DNA from: Amycolatopsis keratiniphila subsp. keratiniphila
Lineage (GTDB): Bacteria; Actinomycetota; Actinomycetes; Mycobacteriales; Pseudonocardiaceae
DNA length: 64,000 nt
Reading direction: 5' to 3'
Assembly (NCBI RefSeq): GCF_001620365.2
Contig: NZ_LQMT02000013.1
Location: 37,917-101,916, forward strand
The notes under the pieces are model-generated. The model worked only from the letters and a program-made list of their open reading frames with translations. It did no database searches and was not told where the DNA came from. Position numbers and translations under genes: made by a program. This document shows, one piece after another, positions 49,600-57,026 of this stretch. Each line of letters starts with the position of its first letter. Within the stretch, counting starts at the first letter, position 1.

Positions 49600-50754
49600 A
49601 TGAAACGAACTTCAGTGGTCATCGCCGTACTCTGCGCGGCAACGCTCGTTTCCCCGGCCGTCGCGTCCGCGGCGCCATCGCTGCACCGGACCCTGCAGCG
49701 CGACGCCGACACGCTGGTGGCGAACGGTTCGCCCGGTGCGCTCGTGGAAGTGAGCACGGACAAGGGAAGCGTCAAGGTGCGCAGCGGTCACGGCGATCTG
49801 CGGACCCGGACCCCGATGCCGTGGAACGGCCACTTCCGGATCGCCAGTTTCAGCAAGACCTTCCTGTCCGCGACGATGCTCCAGCTCGTCGGTGAGGGAC
49901 GGCTTTCCCTGGAGGACACCGTGGACCGGTGGCTGCCCGGGATGGTGAGCGGGAACGGCAACGACGGCAAGGCCATCACCATCCGGCAGCTGCTGCAGCA
50001 CACCAGCGGCCTGCACGACTACATGGCGGAACTCGACCTCTTCACCGAGAAGGGCTTCCTGCGTCACCGGTTCGACGAGCTCAGCGCGTCCGATGCGGTG
50101 AAACTGGCGGTCGGCAAGCCGCCGGAGTTCGCGCCGGGGACGAGCTGGGGCTACTCCAACACCAACTACGTGCTCGCCGGACTGGTGACCGAGAAGGTCA
50201 CCGGCCGGGACTGGCGGCAGGCGATCATCGACCGGATCGTCCGTCCGCTGGACCTGCGCGAGACCACCCTGCCCCACACGTCGCCGTTCATCCCGGCGCC
50301 GCACGCGCGGGGCTACGACCGGTTCGTCGTCGAGGGCTCGAACCCGCCGCAGCTCGGACGGCGGGTGGACGTGACGCTGATGAATCCGTCGATCGGCGGG
50401 GGAGCGGACGGCTCGATCAACAGCACCACCGAGGACGGCAACAAGTTCCTGCGGGCGCTGCTGGGCGGCAAGGTGCTCGAACCCGCGCTGCTGGCCGAAA
50501 TGAAGAAGACCGTGCCCGCGGCGGGGCTCGGCGAGTACGGCCTCGGCCTCCAGAAGACGACCAGCTCCTGCGGCGCTTACTGGGGTCACGGCGGTGCGCT
50601 GCCCGGCTATCTGACGGGGAACGGCGTGACCGAGGACGGCAAGCGCAGCGTGATGGTCTCGCTGAACACGCTCACGCCGTACAACCCCGGCGCGCCGCTG
50701 CCGGAGGTGCATCCGATCGAGCCGGTGATCGACCACGCGCTCTGCGGCCGCTGA
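49600..50754 (+). CDS. Secreted serine hydrolase (class C beta-lactamase / D-Ala-D-Ala carboxypeptidase family)
   Basis: A 384-residue exported protein (signal about 1-25). Active-site motifs: S83-x-x-K86 (SFSK), Y185-S-N187 and H330-G-G332. It matches the carboxypeptidase/esterase branch of the beta-lactamase superfamily; HGG instead of KTG suggests it is not a classic beta-lactamase. 'QLLQHTSGLHDY' is also typical. Possible roles are peptidoglycan trimming or ester hydrolysis. Confidence 0.88.
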   Translation: MKRTSVVIAVLCAATLVSPAVASAAPSLHRTLQRDADTLVANGSPGALVEVSTDKGSVKVRSGHGDLRTRTPMPWNGHFRIASFSKTFLSATMLQLVGEGRLSLEDTVDRWLPGMVSGNGNDGKAITIRQLLQHTSGLHDYMAELDLFTEKGFLRHRFDELSASDAVKLAVGKPPEFAPGTSWGYSNTNYVLAGLVTEKVTGRDWRQAIIDRIVRPLDLRETTLPHTSPFIPAPHARGYDRFVVEGSNPPQLGRRVDVTLMNPSIGGGADGSINSTTEDGNKFLRALLGGKVLEPALLAEMKKTVPAAGLGEYGLGLQKTTSSCGAYWGHGGALPGYLTGNGVTEDGKRSVMVSLNTLTPYNPGAPLPEVHPIEPVIDHALCGR

Positions 50755-50787
50755 CCTGGCTAACGGTCGGCGAAGGTTGTGGAGGTG

Positions 50788-50933
50788 TGTCGCGGAAGCC
50801 ACTTTCGGGACGTCAGATGTCTCGAAAGTGGCTTTCGCGACATGATCGCCAGGGCGCCACCGGGCCCGGCCGCGGCCGAGGTTGCGAAAGCCACTTTCGC
50901 AACCTTCAACGTTGCGAAAGTGGCTTTCGCAAC
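50788..50933. repeat. Second cluster of the 23-bp palindrome (four copies)
   Basis: Degenerate units near 50788-50812 and 50819-50841, perfect units at 50881-50903 and 50911-50933. Arms GTTGCGAAAG/CTTTCGCAAC with CCA or TGG in the centre, alternating in orientation. The cluster lies between the serine hydrolase and the convergent LysR gene. Confidence 0.85.
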
Positions 50934-50965
50934 CCCTCGGCGTTGTCCCACCGGTCACGCGACAC

Positions 50966-51880
50966 TCACGAGCCCCAGGATCTCGCGGCCTCCACCAGCG
51001 CCTCGACGCATTCCGCGACCGCGGGCCGCGTTTCCCCCTGCGGCTGCACGGCGTAGAGCTGCCGGTGCAGGGCCGGTTCGAGCGGGGCGCACACCACGGT
51101 CGGCGGCGCGATCGTGGTGGCCATGCTCGGCACCAGCGTGACCGCGCCCAGCCCGGCGACGACGGCGAACTGCGTGCCGAAACCGCTGACGGTATGCCGC
51201 ACGATCGGCTCGATCCCGCGTTCGCGCAGGGTCTGGCGGATCCAGGCGTTCGCCAGGGTCGGGCGCGCCCACGCGACCCAGATCTCGTCCGCGAGATCTT
51301 CGGCGCGCACCGAATCCGAGCCCGCCAGCGGATGTCCGGCCGGGAGCACGATCATCGCCGAGTCGTCGCGCAGTTCGGTCCAGCGGGTGGCGGGCGGCCG
51401 GGTGAGCGGCAGGTTCTCCCAGCTTTCGACCACCACGACGTCGAACACGCCGTCGGCCAGTGCGGGAAGGGCCACTTCGGGTTCGACCTCGTGCAGCCGC
51501 GCCTCGATACCAGGATGGCGGACGGCCAGGCCGGTGAGCGCTGGCGTGATGAACGTGTGCACCCCGGAGGGAATGGCGCCGATTTCGACGACGCCGGTCG
51601 TCTCGCCGGTCAGGGAGTCCAGATCGGCACGGGCGGCGCGGAGTTCGGCGAGCACCCGGTCCGAACGCTGCGCCAGCAGCAGCCCCGCCGGGGTGAGCCG
51701 CACGCCGCGCCCGTGCCGTACGAGCAGCCCGGTGCCCGCCTCCCGTTCCAGTTTGGTCAGCTGCTGGGAGATCGCCGACGGCGTCACGTGCAGCAGCTCC
51801 GCCGCCGCGGCGAGCGATCCCCGGCGCCACACCGCGTGCAGCATCCGCAGCCGTTCCACATTGGACAGATCGCCACTCAT
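50966..51880 (-). CDS. LysR-family regulator (second LysR/EamA pair)
   Basis: A 304-residue LysR: 'RLRMLHAVWRRGSLAAAAEL', 'VTPSAISQQLTKLEREAGTG' in the HTH and a ligand domain from about residue 93. It is divergent from an EamA transporter 72 bp away, mirroring the pair at 0.2-2.1 kb; HTH, gap and exporter all resemble that pair. Binds presumably the dyad at 51889-51906. Confidence 0.9.
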   Translation of the reverse strand: MSGDLSNVERLRMLHAVWRRGSLAAAAELLHVTPSAISQQLTKLEREAGTGLLVRHGRGVRLTPAGLLLAQRSDRVLAELRAARADLDSLTGETTGVVEIGAIPSGVHTFITPALTGLAVRHPGIEARLHEVEPEVALPALADGVFDVVVVESWENLPLTRPPATRWTELRDDSAMIVLPAGHPLAGSDSVRAEDLADEIWVAWARPTLANAWIRQTLRERGIEPIVRHTVSGFGTQFAVVAGLGAVTLVPSMATTIAPPTVVCAPLEPALHRQLYAVQPQGETRPAVAECVEALVEAARSWGS

Positions 51881-51888
51881 TAGCCGAG

Positions 51889-51906
51889 CTTAACCCTCGG
51901 GGTAAG
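51889..51906. promoter_or_regulatory. LysR operator candidate
   Basis: CTTAACCCTCGGGGTAAG is an 18-bp dyad (CTTAnCCC-TC-GGGnTAAG) 8 bp before the LysR start codon, in the divergent gap. Confidence 0.6.
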
Positions 51907-51952
51907 AGGATCTCGCTGGTCCTCGCGGTCGTCGTGCGATCGAATCGAAGAC

Positions 51953-52921
51953 ATGCGGCACAACCGAATCCTCATCGATCCGCGGGTACAAGGAGTGCTC
52001 GGAGCCCTCGCGATCGCCCTGTCCGCCCCGCTCGTCGCGCTGTCCGGCGTCAGCTCGACGACGGCGACGTTCTTCCGCTGCCTGTTCGCGTTGCCGATCC
52101 TGGTGATCCTGGCGCGATCCCGTGAACGAGGACGACGTCCGTCCCCGGCCGCGCGACGGCGGCACGTGCTGGCCGGTGTCCTGCTCGGGATCGACATGGT
52201 GCTCTGGAGCGAGGCCATCCTTTCCGTCGGCGCGGGGGTCGCCACGGCGCTGGTGAACGTCCAGGTGGTCCTCGTCCCGCTGGCCGGGTTGCGGTGGTTC
52301 GGCGAACGGCCGCCGCGCGCGTTCTGGCTGTCCATCCCGGTGATGCTGGCGGGTACGGCACTGGCCGGGGGACTGGCGGACGGCGGTGCCGCGGGCAGCG
52401 ATCCCTGGTACGGCACCGTCATGGCGGTGCTGGCGGGCGTGGCCTACGCCGGGTACCTGATCCTGTTGCGCCGCGCCGGAACCGACGGCGGCGGCCGCAC
52501 GACGATGCTCGCCACCGCGACCGCGGCTTCGGCGAGCGTGGGCGGGCTTTCGGGCCTGTTCGCCGGGAACCTCGACGCCACGCCGCCGGTGTCGGCGTTG
52601 CTCTGGCTGTTCGTGCTGGCCGTGACCGGGCAGGTGCTCGGCTGGCTCCTGATCGGGCGCGCGCTGTCCGCGCTGCCCGCGAGTGGCGGGTCCGCCGTGC
52701 TGATGCTGCAACCCGCCGCCGCGATCCTGTTCGGGGCCGCGCTGCTCGGCCAGTGGCCGACACCGCTGCAGCTGGCCGGCTGTGCGCTCGTCGTCGCGGC
52801 GGTGGGGGCCGTGTCGTTCCTCGCTGGCCGGTCGTCAGGGAACGACCAGCACCGGCCAGTGCCCGGTCCGGATGAGCTTGGTCGCGACCGACCCCGCGAA
52901 CCGGTGGCCGGCCTGCTGTGA
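51953..52921 (+). CDS. EamA/DMT-family transporter
   Basis: A 322-residue, ten-span EamA protein: 'LLGIDMVLWSEAILSVGAGV' and 'ATALVNVQVVLVPLAG' match the paralogue at 169-1080 closely in layout. The C-terminal about 30 residues ('SGNDQHRPVPGPDELGRDRP') are hydrophilic and read antisense through the end of the uspA-type gene, an 87-bp overlap. The target of the divergent LysR. Confidence 0.87.
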   Translation: MRHNRILIDPRVQGVLGALAIALSAPLVALSGVSSTTATFFRCLFALPILVILARSRERGRRPSPAARRRHVLAGVLLGIDMVLWSEAILSVGAGVATALVNVQVVLVPLAGLRWFGERPPRAFWLSIPVMLAGTALAGGLADGGAAGSDPWYGTVMAVLAGVAYAGYLILLRRAGTDGGGRTTMLATATAASASVGGLSGLFAGNLDATPPVSALLWLFVLAVTGQVLGWLLIGRALSALPASGGSAVLMLQPAAAILFGAALLGQWPTPLQLAGCALVVAAVGAVSFLAGRSSGNDQHRPVPGPDELGRDRPREPVAGLL

Positions 52922-53296
52922 GGCGCCGACCACGACGGTGTCGACCTGGCTGCGGTCGGCGGTGTCGCGGAGCGCGGTGTACGGATCGCCGAACATCTTC
53001 AGGAAACTGACCGGCACTTCCAGCTCTTCTGCCGCCGCGCGGATCTGCTCACGGAGCTCTTCGTAGAGCTGTGCCGCCGTGTCGAGTTCCACCGACGCCG
53101 CGACCGCGGGGCCGAGCGCCGGACGGCAGACGAAGGCGACGATCAGCCTGCCGCCCTCGCGCCGGGCCATGCCGAAGGCGAAGGCGGCCGCCCGCATCGC
53201 CGTGTCGGAGCCGTCGACGCCGGCCAGGATGGCCCGCCCCGTGTGGTGCCGGGGCGGGCCGAAACGCTCCACAGTGGACTCGAAGGCCCCGTTCAT
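52835..53296 (-). CDS. Universal stress protein (UspA) family
   Basis: A 153-residue single Usp domain: 'AILAGVDGSDTAMRAAAFAF' at the N-terminus and the ATP-binding 'VVVGASQQAGHRFAGSVATKLIRTG' form (G-2x-G-9x-GS/T). Its ATG overlaps the exporter's stop (ATGA), so it is co-transcribed with the DHA2 exporter. Confidence 0.9.
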   Translation of the reverse strand: MNGAFESTVERFGPPRHHTGRAILAGVDGSDTAMRAAAFAFGMARREGGRLIVAFVCRPALGPAVAASVELDTAAQLYEELREQIRAAAEELEVPVSFLKMFGDPYTALRDTADRSQVDTVVVGASQQAGHRFAGSVATKLIRTGHWPVLVVP

Positions 53297-54843
53297 CGCG
53301 CGACCGGGACTTCCGGCTCCGTCTCCACGTCGAGCGTGGTGCGCAGGGTGAGCGGCTTGAGCAGCAGTGCCGCGATCACCCCGACGACGCCCACCGCCGC
53401 GGAGATCAGGAAGATGTGCGCGGTCGCGTCGCCGTACACGGTGTGCACGATCGTCTGGACCTCCGGCGGCAGCGCCTTGAGGTTCAGCGCGCTGACGCTG
53501 CCCGTCGACGCCTGACCCGCCGGCACGTGCAGCGCGGTGGACAGATCGGCGGTGACCCGGTTCGCGAGCACCGCGCCCAGCACCGAGACACCGATGGTGC
53601 CGCCGAGCGACCGGAAGAACGTGACCGAAGCGCTGGCCGCGCCCAGATCCCGCAGCGGCACGGTGTTCTGCACGGCGAGGACGAGGTTCTGCATCGTCAT
53701 GCCGACCCCGACGCCGACCACCGCCATCGCGATGCCCACCAGCCACAACGGTGAGGCGTGGTCGACGGTGCCCAGCCCGAGGAAGCCGATCACCAGGGTG
53801 ATCGTGCCGGCCACGATGTACGGCTTCAGCCGTCCGGTGCGGCTGATCAGGCGTCCGGACACGGTCGAGGAGACGAGCACGCCGCCCATCAGCGGAATGG
53901 TCAGCAGACCGGCTTCGGTGGGGGAGTAGCCGCGGCCGACCTGGAAGTACTGGCCGAGGAACACCGCACCGCCGAACATCGCCATCCCGACCGCGAGACT
54001 CGCGACGATCGCCAGCGCCGGGGTGCGCTGCGTGATGATGTGCAGCGGGACGACCGGTTCGCGGACCTTCCGTTCCACCAGCACGGCGAGGACGAGGAGC
54101 ACGACGCCGCCCGCCACCATGACGGCCGTCTGCCAGGACAGCCAGCCGAAGCCGTTGCCCACGAACGAGACCCAGATCAGCAGCACACTCACGCCCGCGG
54201 CGATGAGCCCGGCGCCGAGGTAGTCGACCTGGACGTTCTCCCGGCGCACTGTCTCCAGCTTCAGGGTCCGCTGCAGCACGATGAACGCCGCCACCGCGAT
54301 CGGCACGCCGACGAAGAAGCACCAGCGCCAGCCGAGCCACGGCACGTCCACGATCAGGCCGCCGAGCAGCGGTCCGCCGACCGTGGCGACCGCCATGACC
54401 GCCCCGAGGTAACCGTTGTAGCGGCCGCGTTCACGCGGCGGGATGATCGCCGCGATCACGACCTGGACCAAGGCCTGCAGGCCGCCGACGCCGATGCCCT
54501 GGAACGCGCGGGCGGCGATCAGCTGTCCGGTGTTCTGGCTGAACCCGCTGATCGTCGAGCCGATCACGAAGATCACGATCGCGATCTGCACCAGCGTCTT
54601 CTTGTTGAACAGGTCGGCGAGTTTGCCCCAGATCGGCGTGGTGGCGGTCGCCGCCAGCAGGGTGGCGGTGACCACCCACGTGTACTGCGTCTGCGTGCCG
54701 TTCAGCGAGCCGATGATCAAGGGCAGGGCGGTCGACACGACCGTCGAGCTGATCATCGCCACGAGCAGCGCGAGCAGCAGACCGGACAGCGATTCGAGCA
54801 CCTGGCGGTGTCCCATCGCCTCTGACGGTGCCTCGGTCTTCAT
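53293..54843 (-). CDS. DHA2-family (EmrB/QacA) MFS drug exporter
   Basis: A 516-residue, 14-span exporter: 'VSTALPLIIGSLNGTQTQYT', 'GKLADLFNKKTLVQIAIVIF' (motif A), 'FQGIGVGGLQALVQVVIAAI', 'GPLLGGLIVDVPWLGWRW' (motif C). ATG 54843 is chosen: AAAGGA precedes it, whereas ATG 54873 abuts the operator and lacks a ribosome-binding site. Repressed presumably by the divergent TetR. Confidence 0.9.
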   Translation of the reverse strand: MKTEAPSEAMGHRQVLESLSGLLLALLVAMISSTVVSTALPLIIGSLNGTQTQYTWVVTATLLAATATTPIWGKLADLFNKKTLVQIAIVIFVIGSTISGFSQNTGQLIAARAFQGIGVGGLQALVQVVIAAIIPPRERGRYNGYLGAVMAVATVGGPLLGGLIVDVPWLGWRWCFFVGVPIAVAAFIVLQRTLKLETVRRENVQVDYLGAGLIAAGVSVLLIWVSFVGNGFGWLSWQTAVMVAGGVVLLVLAVLVERKVREPVVPLHIITQRTPALAIVASLAVGMAMFGGAVFLGQYFQVGRGYSPTEAGLLTIPLMGGVLVSSTVSGRLISRTGRLKPYIVAGTITLVIGFLGLGTVDHASPLWLVGIAMAVVGVGVGMTMQNLVLAVQNTVPLRDLGAASASVTFFRSLGGTIGVSVLGAVLANRVTADLSTALHVPAGQASTGSVSALNLKALPPEVQTIVHTVYGDATAHIFLISAAVGVVGVIAALLLKPLTLRTTLDVETEPEVPVAR

Positions 54844-54873
54844 GGCATCCTTTCGAGCGACTTTGTTGCTCAT

Positions 54874-54889
54874 TGTGCAAACTTGCACA
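54874..54889. promoter_or_regulatory. TetR operator of the exporter
   Basis: TGTGCAA-AC-TTGCACA is a perfect 16-bp dyad between the DHA2 exporter and TetR genes, 31 bp before the chosen exporter start. Confidence 0.75.
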
Positions 54890-54923
54890 GTGGGAACTTT
54901 ATTCCCGACGCTACGCTGTCCTG

Positions 54924-55505
54924 GTGGACACCCTCGACACGCTCCGCACCCGCAAGAAGGCGGCGACGCGGCAGTCGCTGCACGAGGCCGCGCTCCGGCT
55001 GGCGATGGAGCACGGTCTCGACGGTGTGACCGTCGAGGACATCGCCGACGCGGTGGGCGTGTCCCGGCGGACGTTTTCGAACTACTTCGCGAACAAAGAG
55101 GACGCGATCCTGCACGCCGACCGCGAGCGCACCGGGCTCCTGGTGTCACTGGTCGAAGGCAGGCCGCCCGGCGAGAAGCCCTGGCAGGCGCTGCGCGCGG
55201 CGTGCCGGGAGCTGTACCGGGCGCATCCCGTCCCCGACCGCGAGTGGGTGGCGCAGCTGCGGTTGTTGCGGCGGCATCCGTCGCTGCTCGCGCGGCAGGC
55301 GGGCGACCAGTTCGCCCTCGAACGCGACCTGATCGAGGTACTGCTCGCCAGGGGGCACGGTCTCGACCAGGAGCTGGCCAGGCTCACCGCGGCGACCTTC
55401 CTCGCCGCGCTCCGGACGGGGAACGTGTTGTGGCTGGAAGGCCCCGAGGAACAGCCGCTGCCCGAACTGGTCGATCGATTGCTGGGCCGCGTTCAGCTGC
55501 GGTGA
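54924..55505 (+). CDS. TetR-family regulator of the exporter
   Basis: A 193-residue TetR: 'RQSLHEAALRLAMEHGLDGV', 'VGVSRRTFSNYFANKEDAIL'. GTG 54924 gives the expected N-terminus ('VDTLDTLRTRKKAATRQ'). Divergent from the DHA2 exporter, with one operator between, the classic drug-sensing layout. Confidence 0.9.
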   Translation: MDTLDTLRTRKKAATRQSLHEAALRLAMEHGLDGVTVEDIADAVGVSRRTFSNYFANKEDAILHADRERTGLLVSLVEGRPPGEKPWQALRAACRELYRAHPVPDREWVAQLRLLRRHPSLLARQAGDQFALERDLIEVLLARGHGLDQELARLTAATFLAALRTGNVLWLEGPEEQPLPELVDRLLGRVQLR

Positions 55506-55556
55506 CCGAGGGCGTACGCGGTCCCGGCGGAGAATTCGTCCACTTCGGACGCTTCG

Positions 55557-56222
55557 TCAGATCGAGCCGGTGCGCAGCGCGAAGGCGACGGCATGCGTAC
55601 GGTTGTGCAGGCCGTATCGCGACATCACCCGGTGGAGGACGTTCTTCACCGTGCTCTCCGAATAGGCGAGTTTGGCCGCGATCTCCTCCGTGCCGTGGCC
55701 GTCGGCCAGCAGGCGGAGCACTTCGCGTTCCCGGTCGGACAGCCCGGACAACGCGAGACCGTTGGGGACCAGCAGGTCCTCCTGGATCCGTTCGAGCTGG
55801 GAGAGCAGGCTGCCCTGCAGCCGAGGCGGCAACGCGCCCGCGCCCTGGCTGACCGCGAGGATCGTGCGCACGAGATGCTCGCCGTCGAGATCGCGTCGCG
55901 GCAGCAGGGCGGCCATGCCGCATTCGATGGCCGTCATCAGGACCTGGACCGGGAAGTGGTCGGTGACGATCACGCATCTCGGTGGTGCCGGGAGGGTCGA
56001 CGCGGCGCGAACCTGGCGCAGGAAGGCGAAAACCCCGTCGCCGATCGAGTCGCCGACGGTCACGACGACCTCGGCTGCCCCGAGGTCGGTGTCGGGCAGC
56101 ACGTCCAGCCGCTCGTCGGCGCCGAGGATGCTCGTCGTGCCCAGCCCGGCCAGCAGATCCGGGGCGTGCACGGCGACTCTGACGCGCTCGGTCCTCCTGT
56201 TGATCTTCTCCCCGTGAATCAT
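55557..56222 (-). CDS. Orphan LuxR-family regulator A
   Basis: A 221-residue protein. The N-terminal receiver-like domain ('VRVAVHAPDLLAGLGTTSIL') lacks the acidic pair and obvious phospho-acceptor. The LuxR HTH is 'LSDREREVLRLLADGHGTEE' with 'YSESTVKNVLHRVMSRYGLH', then NRTHAVAFALRTGSI. GGGGGGA precedes ATG 56222. It shares layout and C-terminal wording with two more LuxR proteins at 59.4 and 60.0 kb. No kinase adjoins. Confidence 0.87.
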   Translation of the reverse strand: MIHGEKINRRTERVRVAVHAPDLLAGLGTTSILGADERLDVLPDTDLGAAEVVVTVGDSIGDGVFAFLRQVRAASTLPAPPRCVIVTDHFPVQVLMTAIECGMAALLPRRDLDGEHLVRTILAVSQGAGALPPRLQGSLLSQLERIQEDLLVPNGLALSGLSDREREVLRLLADGHGTEEIAAKLAYSESTVKNVLHRVMSRYGLHNRTHAVAFALRTGSI

Positions 56223-56378
56223 GCTCGAAGTCCCCCCGAAGCGCCCGGACAACTATGTTAGTAGCTCTTGCGGTACTTAGAAGCTATAACGTTACAACGT
56301 TGCATGTCAATCGCGGCAACGTCACAACGCAAGACGCCCGAGAGGCGGGAAAGGTTCACTGCGACGGCGATCGGCCGG

Positions 56379-57026
56379 TCACCGGTTCGTGAGGTCGTCC
56401 AGTTCGTCCGAGATCAACAGATCGGGGTCGAATTTCATTCCGGTGAAATGGCCGGCGAGTTCGAGCGAGAGCACCCCGTGCAGGCGGGTCCAGAAGGCGA
56501 GCGCGCGGTGGAGGGTCGCGGACGGGGCCGGATCGTCGCCCGCCCAGTCGCGGTGACTGTCCAGATGTTCGTCGAACGGGGTTTCCGGGCCGTCCACGGT
56601 GATCGCGCGGCACGCTTCGATCAGCACGGCCATGACCTCGCTCGAAATGGCGGTGGTGTCGTCGGGCGCGTGGTAGCCGGGGACGGGCGTGCCGTAGATG
56701 AGGAAGTAGCGTTGCGGGTCGCTCCGGGCCCAGTCCCGGATGGTGACGGCGAGGCCGGCCAAGTCGGCACCGCCGTCGAACGCCGCCCGGACGGTGTCGG
56801 CGAGGCTCCGGTACGCGTCGCGGATGAGCGCGGTGACGAGGTCGTCGCGGCTGGCGAAATACCGGTACAGGGCGGGACCGCTCATCCCCACCTGTTTGGC
56901 GATCGCGTTGAGCGACAACGCGGGCACCCCGGCGGTGGCGATCTGCTCCCAAGCGTGCTGCTTGATCTCCGCGCGCACCTGGTCGCGATAGCGCTCCCGC
57001 GGGCTCTGCCCGTCCGCGTTGGTCAT
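56379..57026 (-). CDS. TetR-family regulator with WHG-type domain
   Basis: A 215-residue protein: 'AWEQIATAGVPALSLNAIAK', 'QVGMSGPALYRYFASRDDLV' and a C-terminal domain containing 'FWTRLHGVLSLELAGHF', the WHG pattern. It overlaps the NB-ARC regulator by ATGA and is co-transcribed with it. The 156 bp between it and the LuxR A gene hold no gene. Confidence 0.88.
   Translation of the reverse strand: MTNADGQSPRERYRDQVRAEIKQHAWEQIATAGVPALSLNAIAKQVGMSGPALYRYFASRDDLVTALIRDAYRSLADTVRAAFDGGADLAGLAVTIRDWARSDPQRYFLIYGTPVPGYHAPDDTTAISSEVMAVLIEACRAITVDGPETPFDEHLDSHRDWAGDDPAPSATLHRALAFWTRLHGVLSLELAGHFTGMKFDPDLLISDELDDLTNR

Noticed and set aside
49600..50754. Beta-lactamase antibiotic-resistance gene
   Set aside because: Motifs fit the superfamily, but HGG in place of KTG points to a carboxypeptidase/esterase-type hydrolase.
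41312..50933. Palindrome clusters as a CRISPR array
   Set aside because: Too few units, irregular spacing, alternating orientation and no cas genes.
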